64,000 bases of DNA from Daphnia pulex (GCF_021134715.1 NC_060017.1:4154001-4218000), one strand, 5' to 3'. Positions 39,732-50,751 are shown, counted from the stretch's first letter. The notes: a model not told the origin generated them from the sequence alone. Made by a program: numbers and translations.

Positions 39732-41499
39732 AGTAAAATTAGTTTCACTTCACTGAAAACGTCGGAATCTCTCATGATACACTGTTGCGGACACTTACTG
39801 ATGCACTGAGTGAGTTTTTCTTCATTTAACTTTTAATAATATAATTGAAAATCACTTGTACTGTAGATACAATTTCATTTATACCCTAATTTATTCTGTA
39901 AACGTTTGTTGCTGAGCTTATTTTTTCTTTGGTTTTTCAATCTTAAGTTTTTTTCTTTTTCTTCTTTTGCTGTAAAGATGTATGAGACTAATTAGCTTGC
40001 GCACAGTTCGAAAATATTGAGTAATCAGTTGAGCATCGATGTGTCATTTTCATTACAACCTTCATCAAGTGAAATCAGACCTTTTGTGCCTTTAACATTA
40101 ACTTCTCAGCCGAAGGTTTCTTTTGCAATGTTTTTGCCTTGATCGTCCATAAAATTTCTTCAAAGTACACTATCCAATTTTAAATGATTCAACTCGGCAT
40201 TTTTTGTTGAGGAAAGAATGTGAAATGAGGTGACGTATGAAACAGCCCTATTTTACGAAAAAAACCTAAGAAAAATTTGTTTTAGCCACTATTGCGTTGA
40301 TCTTTTTTTCTCCCTCATTCTATTTTACACGCTATATAATAAGACACTGGAATGTTATTGGTAATATTTCCCATTTCCTCGCCGATGAATGTAAAAATGG
40401 AAAATTGTAATTAAGTAAAAAAAAAAAACAAACAAACAAGTATTGCCCTGCGAATACCTTGGCATTATAATGTATCATGTATCACACACACCAACACGTG
40501 AGGATAACAGAAACTAGCTACGATGCGATTGCAGTTTGGCATCTGCCACCAAGTCTTTTGTTAAATTTCTCAATTATCATGCTTATATTCGCTTTTGACG
40601 TACAGTGTTCCTTAAAAGGTTTGTCGTTCGAATTCAATATCAATAAAGAATTTGACGATTTCAAGTGATGAGTGTAATTTTATTGTTCTAGTTAAATAAC
40701 AGTTTAGTTATAAGAACTTAATTCATTTCTTATTTTAATCAGGGAAGATTCTTGCACTAGAAAGTAAAATTTGTGTCATAGAAATATAAATATTACAAAA
40801 CCCTTAGTGAATTGCGTAATCTGTGCATTTCTAAGCAGTTTGCCATCAGCATTACTTTAACCATTATGATATATGATATTATTAAAATGATAAAAAAAAA
40901 TTTGAACAAAACATAATTGAATTTGAATATATTGTGCCTTTTCACCTTGGGCTTGGGGCGTGCCTTTGCTTCCTAAAATATGAAAAAAAAAATAATCTAA
41001 TTTTGAACCGAAGCCGAAACGCCATCTCTAGAGCTCACCAAGCGTATAACAGGCTTTCCAATCCATCCAATGGAAAAAGAGTACCCCCGTTAGGCCGTTA
41101 CTTCCCTTTGTCGCCCTTTATGTACTTCATCATGCTGAAATAATAAAAGCAATAAAATAAAGAAATAGTGGAGAGAAAAAATACGGAAACTTACATTCAA
41201 CTTCTTTCAAAATTATAGTAATTCTAAATTTTACTTCAATAGATTTAAGACTTCATTTTCAATTGTAGTAAAAACCTAACTTGGCCTGTCTTTAGGTTTA
41301 TCTTGCCAGTCTAGGAAAAACCAAATTTTGTTATTTCAAGATAAAAATAAATGTACGTAGAATTCGTAATCGGTAAATGAAAAATCAATCATAAATCTTA
41401 GAATGCTTCGAAACTTTTGATAATATTTCAAGAAATGAATAAGATACAAAAAAGAATGCTTTATACTATCGCCGAATCGCGCATTAGAATTGCACTATC
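39732..41499. other. UBR3 3' flank and Y-box gene upstream region
   Basis: The left part should be the UBR3 3'UTR. The remainder is AT-rich with short unsupported open frames (40477-40668, 40934-41143). No repeats with clear ends were found. Confidence 0.5.
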
Positions 41500-41507
41500 T
41501 ATCGATA
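41500..41507. promoter_or_regulatory. DRE-like element TATCGATA
   Basis: The palindrome TATCGATA lies 160 bases upstream of the Y-box start codon. In Drosophila this is the core of the DRE, bound by DREF in housekeeping promoters. Function here is inferred from sequence and position only. Confidence 0.4.
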
Positions 41508-41667
41508 GTTTTGATGCTAGTGAGTTAGCGTGGACTTCTGCAGAAGTGGCACCACTGTAGAGCGTCTGCAGAAACAGAAGAACGACTGATAGATCAAAAG
41601 GAAGGGCGTGCAGTGCTACCATCAAGGAGTGTGGGTCCTTTTACCATCTTTAGCCAATTTAAACATC

Positions 41668-43281
41668 ATGGCCGACCCGGAAAACCAGCCCGAACAGCAG
41701 AAGGCTGCCCCGGAAAAGCAAGTCATTGGTAAGACATTGTAGAATTAAGTAATTGTGATTTCATAAAAATAAAATGGCCCGCACCGGCGTGGTGCGAACA
41801 CATCATGGAGGACGCTTCGGTTTACGATAGCCGCCATGACGATGCTATGCCAATAGCTTGCAATAGTGTTTTGTTTTTCGGCTTGACGATTTTCTTTAGT
41901 TGGGTTAGTAATAATAATTTATCTTTCTTTTTCAGCTACCAAAGTGACGGGCGTGGTCAAATGGTTCAATGTGAAGAGTGGATATGGCTTCATCAATCGG
42001 TAAAAAAAAAGTTTATAATCCTTTTGGAAAAATTATATGTTTTCATGATCCTGCATTTAAGATATTTATGGAAATTTAGAACTTCCGAGACAAAGTTTAT
42101 TAATTTATTATGTTTTTTTTTTCAGCAATGACACCAAAGAAGACATCTTTGTCCACCAGGTATTTATTTTTTAATCAAGTCTTTTATGCTCAAGTACATA
42201 ATTGCTGACTTTTCTTGCAGACGGCCATTTCCCGTAACAACCCCAGGAAAGCTGTTAGAAGTGTTGGGGATGGAGAAATTGTCGAGTTTGATGTGGTTGT
42301 TGGTGAGAAGGGCCATGAAGCAGCTAATGTTACTGGGCCAGAAGGTGAACCAGTAAAGGTAATAATTCAAAATTTCGAGTGTTTTAAATAGCACTTGGTA
42401 TAATTTTCTTTTCTTTCATAGGGTTCTCCATATGCTGCCGATCGGCGTGGTCCTGGTGGGTACGGCTACCGTAGACGTGGAGCTGGGGGTACTGGTGGGT
42501 TAGGTAGTGGGTATCGACGCAGGCCAAGAGGATCACGTCGTGAAGGAGATGAGGGTAACACAATGCAAATCTCAAGTTAAAGGAATTTTTCTTAAAACTT
42601 TCCACTTTATAGAAGGTAAAGATCATTCGGAAGAACGCGGAGAGGGAGATGAAGAGAATGATGAATCAAATGCTCCACGAGAAGGTTCTTCTCGTGGACG
42701 TTTCCGTGGCCGTTATCGTGGAGTAAGCTACCGTCCTCGATATTTTAATCGTCCCCGTAAGAACACAGAAGGCGAAGAAGTTTCTGGTGACAAGTCTCAT
42801 ATGGATGGCGATGCTGATCAAGTAAATGATTTCTTTTTATCCCTTATGTGCGAAACGTAAGATTCTAATATTTTTTTGTGTTAAAGGAGGGTGGAGAAGA
42901 AAACAAATCTCGTGGTTCTCGTGGAGGTCTTCGTGATGGTGTCCGAGGAAGTGGTCGTCCTCGGGCTCGCGCTCGCGCTCGTGGCTACTACGGACGTGGA
43001 CGTGGAGCACGTTCCGATCAAGGAGTTGGACAAGAATCATCCGAAGGAGTTCAAGAAGACGGCTCTGGCGACATTCGTGGGGGGTATCGCGGACGTCCTT
43101 TCAGAGGTCGACGTGGCGGACGCAGCCGTGGTGCCAGACCACGCTCCGGAGAGGGAATTGAAGGAAAGGTCAGTATTTTACGAAACTTTTTTTTTAGCTG
43201 CAGATAACTTACACACAAAATTTTTATTTTCAGGTTGAAGGGCAGTCTATGAATGCCACTAGTAATGAGAGCAACGCGTAA
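41668..43281 (+). CDS. Y-box (cold-shock domain) nucleic-acid-binding protein
   Basis: Y-box proteins package and regulate mRNA in cytoplasmic RNPs and can bind DNA. Eight exons (41668-41728, 41936-41999, 42126-42159, 42221-42358, 42422-42554, 42613-42821, 42887-43168, 43234-43281) total 969 bases, giving 322 residues. The cold-shock domain occupies about residues 22-95, with [17 protein letters not shown] (RNP1 motif GYGFI) and EDIFVHQTAI (RNP2), followed by [18 protein letters not shown] and the conserved YAADRRGP. The tail has alternating acidic stretches and Arg/Gly-rich patches ([36 protein letters not shown]), as in YBX1 and fly Yps. The 34-base third exon splits the RNP region. Identity is very secure; which animal paralogue it equals is not decided. 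Confidence 0.95.
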
Positions 43282-46264
43282 ATTCATGATGACTCAAGAA
43301 GGGAGCGTACGCATAGGGTGGGGAATGATGGGGAATCGGACGGGAATTTAATCATCCCTGGCTTATTCCTCTACATTTTGTTTTTGTCTCGATACCAAGA
43401 CGTCATTGTTGGGTGACACTTAGCGTTTCTTTTCTTGGTCGTCCTTCTCCACCTAAAATTACAAATAATGACTAGAATTGTTAACTCTAGCGTAAAACAA
43501 GAGGGAATTGTCTTAATTTAATTTTGATTGGAAAATTCGTCGGTTGTAAGCGGGTCGAAACGATATTTTTTTTTTCTTTATTATCGTGTAAAGGACCTGA
43601 GCTATGGCTTTACATCCCTCCGCATTGCTCTCGTCAACACGTGTGCTTGATTACGAACCATTTGTGCAGAAAATGTGTAGCCAAACCTTTGTGCTCGATC
43701 TCGGTCTTAATACTTTTCCATCCCGTTTTTTTTTGTCCCGAGTTTTGAATCTGTTTTCAATAATTTTGGGTTATAGGAAAATTACTGCAACCACATGTAA
43801 TATTTAGTCAGTTAACTAAGTACAAAATTTGCGCGCCTTAAAGAAAGTGCTGCCGTTTTTTGTTATTTGACCATTTTTTATGTTAAATTTCTTTACCAGC
43901 TCTTAAATTTAAACGGGATTTAAGTAATTGACCAAGATCGAGGCAATTGTTCGTCTATGAAACTTCTGTTCCTCGAGACGAATCGCTCACTTTTTTTTTT
44001 CATTCTATAAATCTGTTGGTTGAAATCTGAATTTGATTTTGTGAAACCTCAAGCTTTGACAGCAAAGTGTTTTGGTAGATTTGTTCAACTGCATTGTGTG
44101 GGAAAATAGTTTTTCCGCTTCGATGAGTCAGACACGTAAACCTTGACTTTTCGCTCCAAAGTTAATTCTAACTTATCCTCATCCACATGCTACTCTATTG
44201 GCAACTGCTGAATCCCTGAGTCTGTACTTGAAGAAACGCTCTTAAAGATTTGTCAATACAACAGCAAAGACACTTGTTCATGTTTTTGTACTTTTTAATA
44301 CTTATTTTTAAGTGTTAATTTAAATTTAAAATATTTCTCCATATTTAATTTTAAATGATAATTAACTTCTTATTTAAAACCTTTATTCCTTATTTTGTGA
44401 AAGAATAGGTATGTTAACAAACAGTTATTGGGATGGTCCGGACGGAATACACATCTTATCTACCCTGGATTACTCAGTATGAGACTTACGTCGAATATGG
44501 TCGGTTGTGAAGGCAATCGAACAGTACGCGTCATTTTATTCGTTGTCTGTTGTCCCATCAGGTTTATAATTCATGGTACATTTACTTCTCATGGTATAGA
44601 AGTATCTTAAAATTTATGTCACTAAATTATAAACAAGACGATTTAATTTACTTTATTTTACGAAGTATCTCTTGACTCGGAATAATTGGTTCTTCAATAT
44701 TGTTTTCGTAGTGTTCATTACGTAGTGATGTACCAGAATTACTTTCCACTTTCCTGGAAGAAAGTATGCAACAAACTTCTAACAGACAGGTATATATGAC
44801 CGAGCTATATTCGGTCTTGCCTAAATGTAAAATCTAAAACAATTTGTGGCTACCAAGCAAAGAAATTGACAATCACCAAGATTTTGGATTTTGTACGGTA
44901 GTTCAGTAAATATTCATTTTGCGTGAAATAGAAGTGTCAGTAAAAAAATATAAGAAAATCGGCCAAAATCGAGATTTTAGAGTTTCCAAAATCCCGATTT
45001 TGGCTGTTCTTTTGGTACTGGTTCTTTACTGACCGCTAGATGCCACTGACTTCAATTGATTTGTCAAGAAACAGCCTGCATAAAAATAAAAAAACATGGC
45101 GAAACAAATTGTTGCTATTATACTTATTTTTCTGTGCCTCCAAATACCGAATTGAATTTCGTTTGTGTGGGTTTATCTTGACCAAGTTTCCTTATTTTTA
45201 CATATTACACCCATTTCTTAAAATTTTAGAAAGTCTTTCGGTCACTCCAACAAGTTGACTTTGTGCTCAGCAGTCACTTTCCATGGTTCATTAGATCCCA
45301 ATGCTGTCGAAAGCCTGAAACTGATATTTGAAACCCACATACAGTGGAATTGGACAAATGTGCCGAGATGAGGTATTTTCCCATTTTTACTACCACACCA
45401 TAAAAATGAAGCATTAAGACTGTTATAATTCATATTTTCATATAACATAGGTATTCTTGCGCATTGACCATAGGATCTTTTCCGAATCTTACGGTTTTGA
45501 TAGTGTAACCTATGACGGCATGTTTGCTATTATGACTGTTTCTACATCCGTTTAGAAGGCAACCCAGCTGAGATATAGGTAGAATTTTATTTTTCATGGA
45601 TAAATTTGTGTAAATTTGTAAATAATGTTTTCCTTATCTCATTGCAATGTAGAGTTTCAGTTACATGAGGAGTGTGAAGTGAATAACCTGCCATGGATGT
45701 GCATGTACCAGATCTGCTTGAAGAGAGTCAAATGCCTTACTGAATGCATCACCCAAATGATAAAGGTAAGCATCATTATCACCTTTTTCCATGCTACAAT
45801 GAGTTTAATGACTGAGAAGTTGCCCAGCCGCCATAGTGTCAATCTACAACGCAGTTTCGTGCGGTCCTGGCACGGACATCCTTTAGCCAATGCTGGCTTT
45901 TGTCCATGACAGAAGAGGGACTTCCACCAACGTTCTGCTCCATCCCTATCTTCACGACGTACGCTCATCAAGCTTCTGCTTCACAGCTTCTTCCACAAAA
46001 ATAAAACTTGTCTTACTTCGCTGACGAGTTGGAAAACTTCAGTGGTCGCTTCCGTGCCGCTGTTACACACCTGCAGTCACTCACCACGGGATTATGCCCA
46101 GGTACCCGACAATTTACTTGTTATTGTAGATTATCTATTCCTAAGTCTACTTACTTGTGTCTGTAATAATTCCGAAATCAGGCCCTAATTGCGCGCAAAC
46201 GTAGTGTTGCTTAGACGTTTTTTTTTTTCTAAAACGCTAGATGGCTTTTCGATAATTGTCAGCT

Positions 46265-46440
46265 GTCAAAACAGTCAATTTCAGTTACTTTGCAAATCTC
46301 TTTTAACATTTATCGGCAGTTATTTTTTGAAATATTTAGTGATAACTGACGATTACTATGCCAGCAACAAAGCTCACTTGTTAAATTTTCGATATTTTGC
46401 TTTTTTTTCTACTTCCGGTTTGCTCATTTAAGTCTGTAGT
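46265..46440. repeat. Dispersed repeat, copy A
   Basis: About 170 bases containing ACATTTATCGGCAGTTATT and ending at TTCTACTTCCGGTTT match, in reverse complement, the stretch near 51010-51180 with scattered mismatches. Landmarks shared in order are TTTGCA.ATCTCT, ACATTTATCGGCAGTT, TTTAGTGATAA.TGAC, CAGCAACAAA and CTACTTCCGGTTT. The family is unknown to me. Confidence 0.7.
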
Positions 46441-46550
46441 TCAGTAAATATTCATTTGAGGAGCAAAAGAACCACATATTCGTGATCCTCGTAAAATTTG
46501 TGGTAAAGTTCATGTTATATTTTTTACGTTTTCGTACTTCCGGTTTCGAA

Positions 46551-46580
46551 AATTTTCCTGAACTATAGTTCAGGAAAATT
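46551..46580. repeat. Perfect 30-base palindrome
   Basis: The 15-base half AATTTTCCTGAACTA is followed directly by its exact reverse complement. It sits in the repeat-rich interval beside CTTCCGGTTT sequences and carries the TAGTTCAG word seen at 44903 and 46438. It may be the join of two repeat copies in opposite orientation. Confidence 0.75.
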
Positions 46581-47240
46581 CTCGATTTTGGCCAAATTTT
46601 GGATTTCGTTTAAATCACACCTAATCGACCCCAAATTTCATGGAGATCACGAATATGTGGTTTAATTTGACGACAGCTCAATTGTTGAGGCGCTGTGGTT
46701 ACTTCCGGTATACTTCCGGAATTTTTTTTTAAAGACTAGCAAGTGAGCTTTGTTATGTTTACAGTTCTCAATATTGTTAGGTAGATTTTAAGCAATTTAA
46801 AGCGCGCCTTTGAAGTTTTGAGCAAAAAAACCAGATCAATGAACCTATTTGTGACTATTATGTAACTTTTATTGGCATGTCACATAATAAGAATTGTTTT
46901 GTCTTTTTTCAGGCAATGCAGAGGAGACGTCGAGAAGATGGATTTTCTCATCTTTAAAAATCGTCACCGGTCTCCGTCGGATGTTGCCCCTGCTCCTGGT
47001 GCGAACGAAACTCGGTGGAGTGAATGGATGTTAGTTCATCATTTACAAGTTACTCACATTTTGGTTGTGTGTATTGTATTCTAATCCAATTTTTCTTATC
47101 TGAATTAGAATGCGCCAACAAAATACTTCTGGCAATGGAAATGGACAATCGCTGACTTGGAAAAAGACAATCGCGGCCGGCACCAAGACTCGTCATCAAC
47201 GTGGATCATCGTATTGTTGGTATTATTGCGTTTGTGTTAG

Positions 47241-47575
47241 TTAACCCGTTGGCTGCCACGCCTTTGTTCTCCCCTAGCTCCTTAGCACGGGCCGCGCTGT
47301 TCGGTCTCGTGGTTTACATGCCGCGGGGTCGGACAGTCGCACCAGCCCCAGATTCGCCGAAAGGCCCTGTTAGGCAATGCACCATAGGGACTCCCCCCTT
47401 GTCGATACGGTGATGGATTCTAGAGGTTGTGCATTCCATCTTCTCCTGTCACCGTGTCAGCCCGGACTTGTCAGCAATGGCAAGTCCCTCCTTGGTCATG
47501 GATCCTTCAGACGTGACGCGTAGAGTAGTAGAAGAACAACCTACGGGTTGTATGGCGTGGCAGCCAACGGGTTAA
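47241..47575. mobile_element. piggyBac-like MITE (non-autonomous)
   Basis: The 327-base element 47245-47571 has perfect 18-base terminal inverted repeats beginning CCCGTTGGCTGCCACGCC. It is flanked on both sides by the target TTAA (47241-47244 and 47572-47575). A TTAA target with ends starting CCC is the hallmark of piggyBac transposons. The interior has no transposase frame and is GC-richer than the surroundings. Perfect ends suggest a fairly recent insertion. Mobilisation would need a transposase elsewhere in the genome. Confidence 0.85.
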
Positions 47576-48114
47576 CTAAGTGTATTGTGTATGTATGTAT
47601 GCATGTATGTGACTGTAAAATGTGGTGGAATTGTGGGAGGAGGTGGGACAATATAACACAATTCTTTCTATTCAGTTTTTTGTTCATTGTCTCTTAATTT
47701 ATCCCAAGTCTTGTTTAGGAATTGTATCAATATATTTCTCTCAACTTCAAAGTCTTTCATTTACACAAAGATCAGCCAATTGCCTTTTACCAAATTTGCA
47801 AAAATCAACAGTTATAAGTGTTTGTCGTATCCTACCCTTGAAACTTCGTCAAAACACAAGAATACGACCGTATGTAGAGCGACTAAGGCAGTAGTCACCT
47901 CCAAAACATAAAACAGACATATCACAACATTGGATACTGGCTTTGAAGAAGTTCAACACCACCCTGCCGCAATGTTGACACGCTTGAAGTTACTTTAAAA
48001 AGAATTTCCGGCATAAAAATTTTTATTTTCTCATTGAAGATCAACAATTAATTCCCAGTGACCAATGGCCAGTTGACCGACAAATGTAAATAAAATCAAA
48101 TAGAAATTTTGGTT
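47576..48114. other. Spacer between the MITE and YYTT copy 1
   Basis: AT-rich sequence with a short GTAT/GCAT-rich stretch at 47585-47612. Short open frames at 47622-47911 overlap but lack domains. Nothing else was recognised. Confidence 0.45.
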
Positions 48115-48998
48115 CTAGTATTTTGGAATTTCCTTGTAGTAAGATCCGGAAGCGTAGTTTGTGGTGTAATAATCGGCTGTCTTAGTGGTGTAGTAACTCG
48201 GGGCAGAGTAGTGATTTCTGAGCTTCGTTGTAGTAGGTGGGAGTAGCGTAAGTAGTGGTGTAGTACTTGGGAGCCTCGGTTGGAAGCGTGGGTTGTAGTG
48301 CAATATACGGCCTCGTCGATGTAGTACTTGGGGGCTTTGATGTAGTACCTGCGAGCAGCGTAGATTGTAGTGTAGTAAATTGGAGCTTCGGTTTATTCCA
48401 GTTCAACGAAGTACGAATTAGCAGCTGCTGTGGTATGTGTAGGACTCCGCTGCCTTCGTGGTGTAGGACTCCGCTGCCTTCGTGGTGTAGGACTCCGCTG
48501 CCTTCGTGGTGTAGGACTCCGCTGCCTTCGTGGTGTAGGACTCCGCTGCCTTCGTGGTGTAGGACTCCGCTGCCTTCGTGGTGTAGGACTCCGCTGCCTT
48601 CGTGGTGTAGGACTCCGCTGCCTTCGTGGTGTAGGACTCCGCTGCCTTCGTGGTGTAGGACTCCGCTGCCTTCGTGGTGTAGGACTCCGCTGCCTTCGTG
48701 GTGTAGGACTCCGCTGCCTTCGTGGTGTAGGACTCCGCTGCCTTCGTATGTTGTTGTCGGAAACAGAAGCCTGAGTTTGGTAGTAGCTTGGAACAGAGTA
48801 GTACTTGAACGCGTCGGTGTAGTAGGCTGGGGCAGACAACTCGGTGGTGTAGTACTTGGGAGCCTTCGTTGTGACTTGGTTATGTAGTAAGGCGGCGTCG
48901 TTACGGTTTGGTACTCACCATAACCAGGAGACATCGGTACACCAGTGGTCGACCCAGCCATCAACGACACAACTCCCAAAAACAGCACGGCGCCATAG
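48115..48998 (-). pseudogene. YYTT-rich secreted protein, copy 1 (frameshifted)
   Basis: Minus-strand sequence encodes a hydrophobic leader (AVLFLGVVSLMAG) and then Tyr/Thr/Pro-rich blocks such as KAPKYYTTELSAPAYYTDA, TEAPIYYTTIYAARRYY, TEAPKYYTTTYATPTYYNEA and APSYYTTKTADYYTTNYA, ending SGSYYKEIPKY at stop 48115-48117. These blocks sit in different reading frames: at least five frame changes are needed to read them as one protein, and the KAAESYTT repeat frame ends in a stop after SYTYHSSC. The leader frame also has no ATG of its own in this exon (the nearby ATG reads a different frame to a stop). I therefore call a decayed gene. Real sequence indels from assembly could mimic this. The protein type resembles repeat-rich cuticle or matrix proteins of arthropods; function is not known. 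Confidence 0.65.
48437..48748. repeat. 24-base minisatellite, thirteen copies
   Basis: Thirteen units of 24 bases (starting GTGTAGGACTCCGCTGCCTT) run without spacing; all agree except the last two bases of the final unit. On the minus strand one frame reads KAAESYTT, an 8-residue variant of the flanking KAPKYYTT motif. Because 24 is a multiple of three and the unit lacks stops in several frames, long spurious open frames (EGSGVLHH, RRQRSPTP, and RTPLPSWC on the plus strand) arise over it. Confidence 0.95.
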
Positions 48999-49123
48999 TA
49001 AGTTAACTAAACAATTGGCGATATGAAAATTAATTTTCGAATGTAGCTGGTCATATCAACAACTAAAACAAAATGGAATTGATTCAAGAATCGAAATAAA
49101 AATGAATATTTACCGAATCGGTA

Positions 49124-49447
49124 TTACGACGAAGAATACAGTTGGTGACAAATATTGCGCTGCAGCTGTTGCTGTGTCGGGTGTCGGAGATGAACACTCG
49201 ACTGCTTTCTATCGTACTGGGGCACTTCTGTGTAGTATTCGACCACTTTAGTGTTGTAATAAGCTGGAGAATCGGTGTAGCTGAGAGCAGAGTAGTACTT
49301 TGGAGCATCGGTGTAGTATTCAGGCGCTTTATTAGTAGTCTAGCTCGGGGAAGAAGAATAATACTTCAGGGCAAGTGCAGTAGCTGTAGTGTAAGACCCA
49401 GCGATCAACGACACAACAACCAAGAACAGCAATGCAGCACGACGGCA
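49124..49447 (-). pseudogene. YYTT-rich secreted protein, copy 2 (nonsense and fusion)
   Basis: A leader (RAALLFLVVVSLIAGSYTT) runs in one frame into KYYSSSPS, a TAG stop at 49340-49342, then TTNKAPEYYTDAPKYYSA and YYNTKVVEYYTEVPQY. The stop stands where the repeat expects Tyr. After VPQY the frame continues into DRKQSSVHLRHPTQQQLQ, whose DNA is homologous to the 5' leader exon of copy 3 (near 49850-49780). So coding sequence runs directly into an upstream leader of the next copy, with the intervening 3'UTR and TATA box lost. The leader retains its GTAAATATT donor at about 49118. This is best read as a recombination product between tandem copies. Confidence 0.65.
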
Positions 49448-49556
49448 TAGTTTACTAGACAATATTCAATATTCAATCATAACGAGCATATTAACAAATA
49501 GAAACAAATATTTAAAATTGATACAAAGCTCAATTAACAGAATATTTACCCATGAC

Positions 49557-49859
49557 GAAATTCAATTACCGCTCGACAAAATTTTGCTGTCTCCTTTTCT
49601 TTCGTGCTCACACTAACACTCGTGCTAACACCCAACAGCAACACAACGCCATGGCTAACTATAAAATAGACGATTTGAAAATTAATTTGTGAATACAACC
49701 AGTCATATCAACAACTAAAATAAGATAGAATTCATTCACGACTCGAAATAAAAATGAATAATTACCTATGATTGCGAACCGTTTATGCGATGAAGAAGGT
49801 AGTTGAAAAAAGTGTGCTGCAGTTGTTGCCGTGTCGGAGATGCTCACTCGACTGATTTC
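49557..49859 (-). pseudogene. YYTT family copy 3: leader exon and truncated second exon
   Basis: A non-coding leader exon (about 49854-49767, donor GTAATTATTC) lies just downstream of a TATA promoter. After an intron, an exon at about 49658-49557 begins after TTTTATAG and encodes HGVVLLLGVSTSV in the frame of the other copies' signal peptides, then runs KFCRAVIEFRHG to a GTAAATATT donor. No YYTT repeats remain. Compared with copy 1 the exon start is four bases shorter, so its frame is shifted. I interpret it as the promoter-bearing but truncated end of the array. Confidence 0.5.
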
Positions 49860-49886
49860 CCTTCGCCTTTTCTCTCTCCTTTTATA
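49850..49886 (-). promoter_or_regulatory. TATA and initiator promoter of the YYTT array
   Basis: On the minus strand TATAAAAG occupies 49886-49879 and the initiator TCAGTC 49855-49850, with the presumed +1 A at 49853, about 33 bases from the TATA. This is the same layout as the ELOVL promoter. It is the only clear promoter found for the three YYTT copies. Confidence 0.65.
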
Positions 49887-49950
49887 CGATTTTTCCTCAC
49901 CCTCACCTCTTGAGCCTTGCGGCTATAGTACCTGCTTGATAATGAAGCAA

Positions 49951-50273
49951 CACGTGTCGTTCTCACCCAACCTCTACACCACTGCATGACACGTTTTTTT
50001 GTGACCTTCAAGTGAAACACATGCAAACTGGCCTTTCCTTTTGCAGGTGGGCGTTGCTGGGGATGGGTCAGCAACAACCAATATCAAAATGAATACCAAA
50101 TGGTTATGTAACACATCCCGTTCTCACCCAACCTCTACACCACTGCATGACACGTTTTACGTAATGATCTCCGTGACCTTCGATTATGAAAGATATGTAA
50201 ACTGGCCCTTCCTCCTGCAGGTTGACGTTGCTGGGATGGGTTTACAACCATTATCAAAATGAATACCAAATGA
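49951..50273. repeat. 161-base tandem duplication
   Basis: The stretch from about 49951 recurs from about 50112 with a period of 161 bases. Shared words include TTCTCACCCAACCTCTACAC, CACTGCATGACACGTTTT, AAACTGGCC and AAAATGAATACCAAATG. The copies differ by substitutions and a small insertion, so it is not recent. It lies just upstream of the YYTT promoter and may duplicate regulatory sequence. Confidence 0.8.
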
Positions 50274-50751
50274 TTATAGCTTAAACTTTTTTCACTTTTT
50301 ACCAATTAACATTTGAGTCATTTGACTCGTTTCTTCGGTGAATGAATTAATCTTCTATTTCGAACCATTTGAAGGAAAGTCGGTTTTTTGAAAAACAAAA
50401 TTCCTCTGCAACCACCGTTATCCAAGCTCACTATCCTCCAAACTACAAACCCTCACTCAAGTGACTCAACAAGTTTTTCCTTGCTCAAATCACAGCATCA
50501 GACAAGTCTAGTCTACAGTAGATAAAAAATTGCTCACAATGAATAAAACAGATGAATAATTGCTTGAAATGCTGTTCAACTTACACATTACAGCTGATTG
50601 GATTCTAGTTTCTTCTCTGCCACTCTTTGCTGAAAAGTCAGCCTGACATTAGGCCATTAGCTGAGGAAGAATAACAAGAGAATGTAACATGCGTAACATG
50701 TACCATCACTGCAAATTTAAAGGTAAATAAGCTTACCAAGAGTACGACTGT

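Larger units (their letters stand above)
43282..47240. other. Repeat-rich intergenic region
   Basis: This holds the Y-box 3'UTR and then mainly repetitive AT-rich DNA. The phrase AGTTCAGTAAATATTCATTT occurs both near 44903 and at 46438-46457. An imperfect inverted repeat (GGCCAAAATCGAGATTTT against AAAATCCCGATTTTGGCT) lies at about 44962-45005. Exon-like open stretches occur at 45650-45766 (followed by a GTAAGC donor) and 46916-47083 (preceded by a TTTTTTCAG acceptor), but they encode nothing I recognise. They may be remnants of mobile elements or unknown genes. Confidence 0.5.

Noticed and set aside
47201-47413. 70-residue plus-strand frame as a gene
   Set aside because: It overlaps the terminal repeat and interior of the piggyBac-like MITE and has no domain or splice context.
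48437-48748. The 24-base array as a CRISPR array
   Set aside because: Units are contiguous without spacers, lie in eukaryotic coding-type sequence and encode an 8-residue motif.
48182-48988. Single 268-residue minus-strand frame with EGSGVLHH repeats as a real protein
   Set aside because: The flanking YYTT motifs and the KAAESYTT unit sit in other frames. EGSGVLHH is the shifted reading of the same 24-base repeat.
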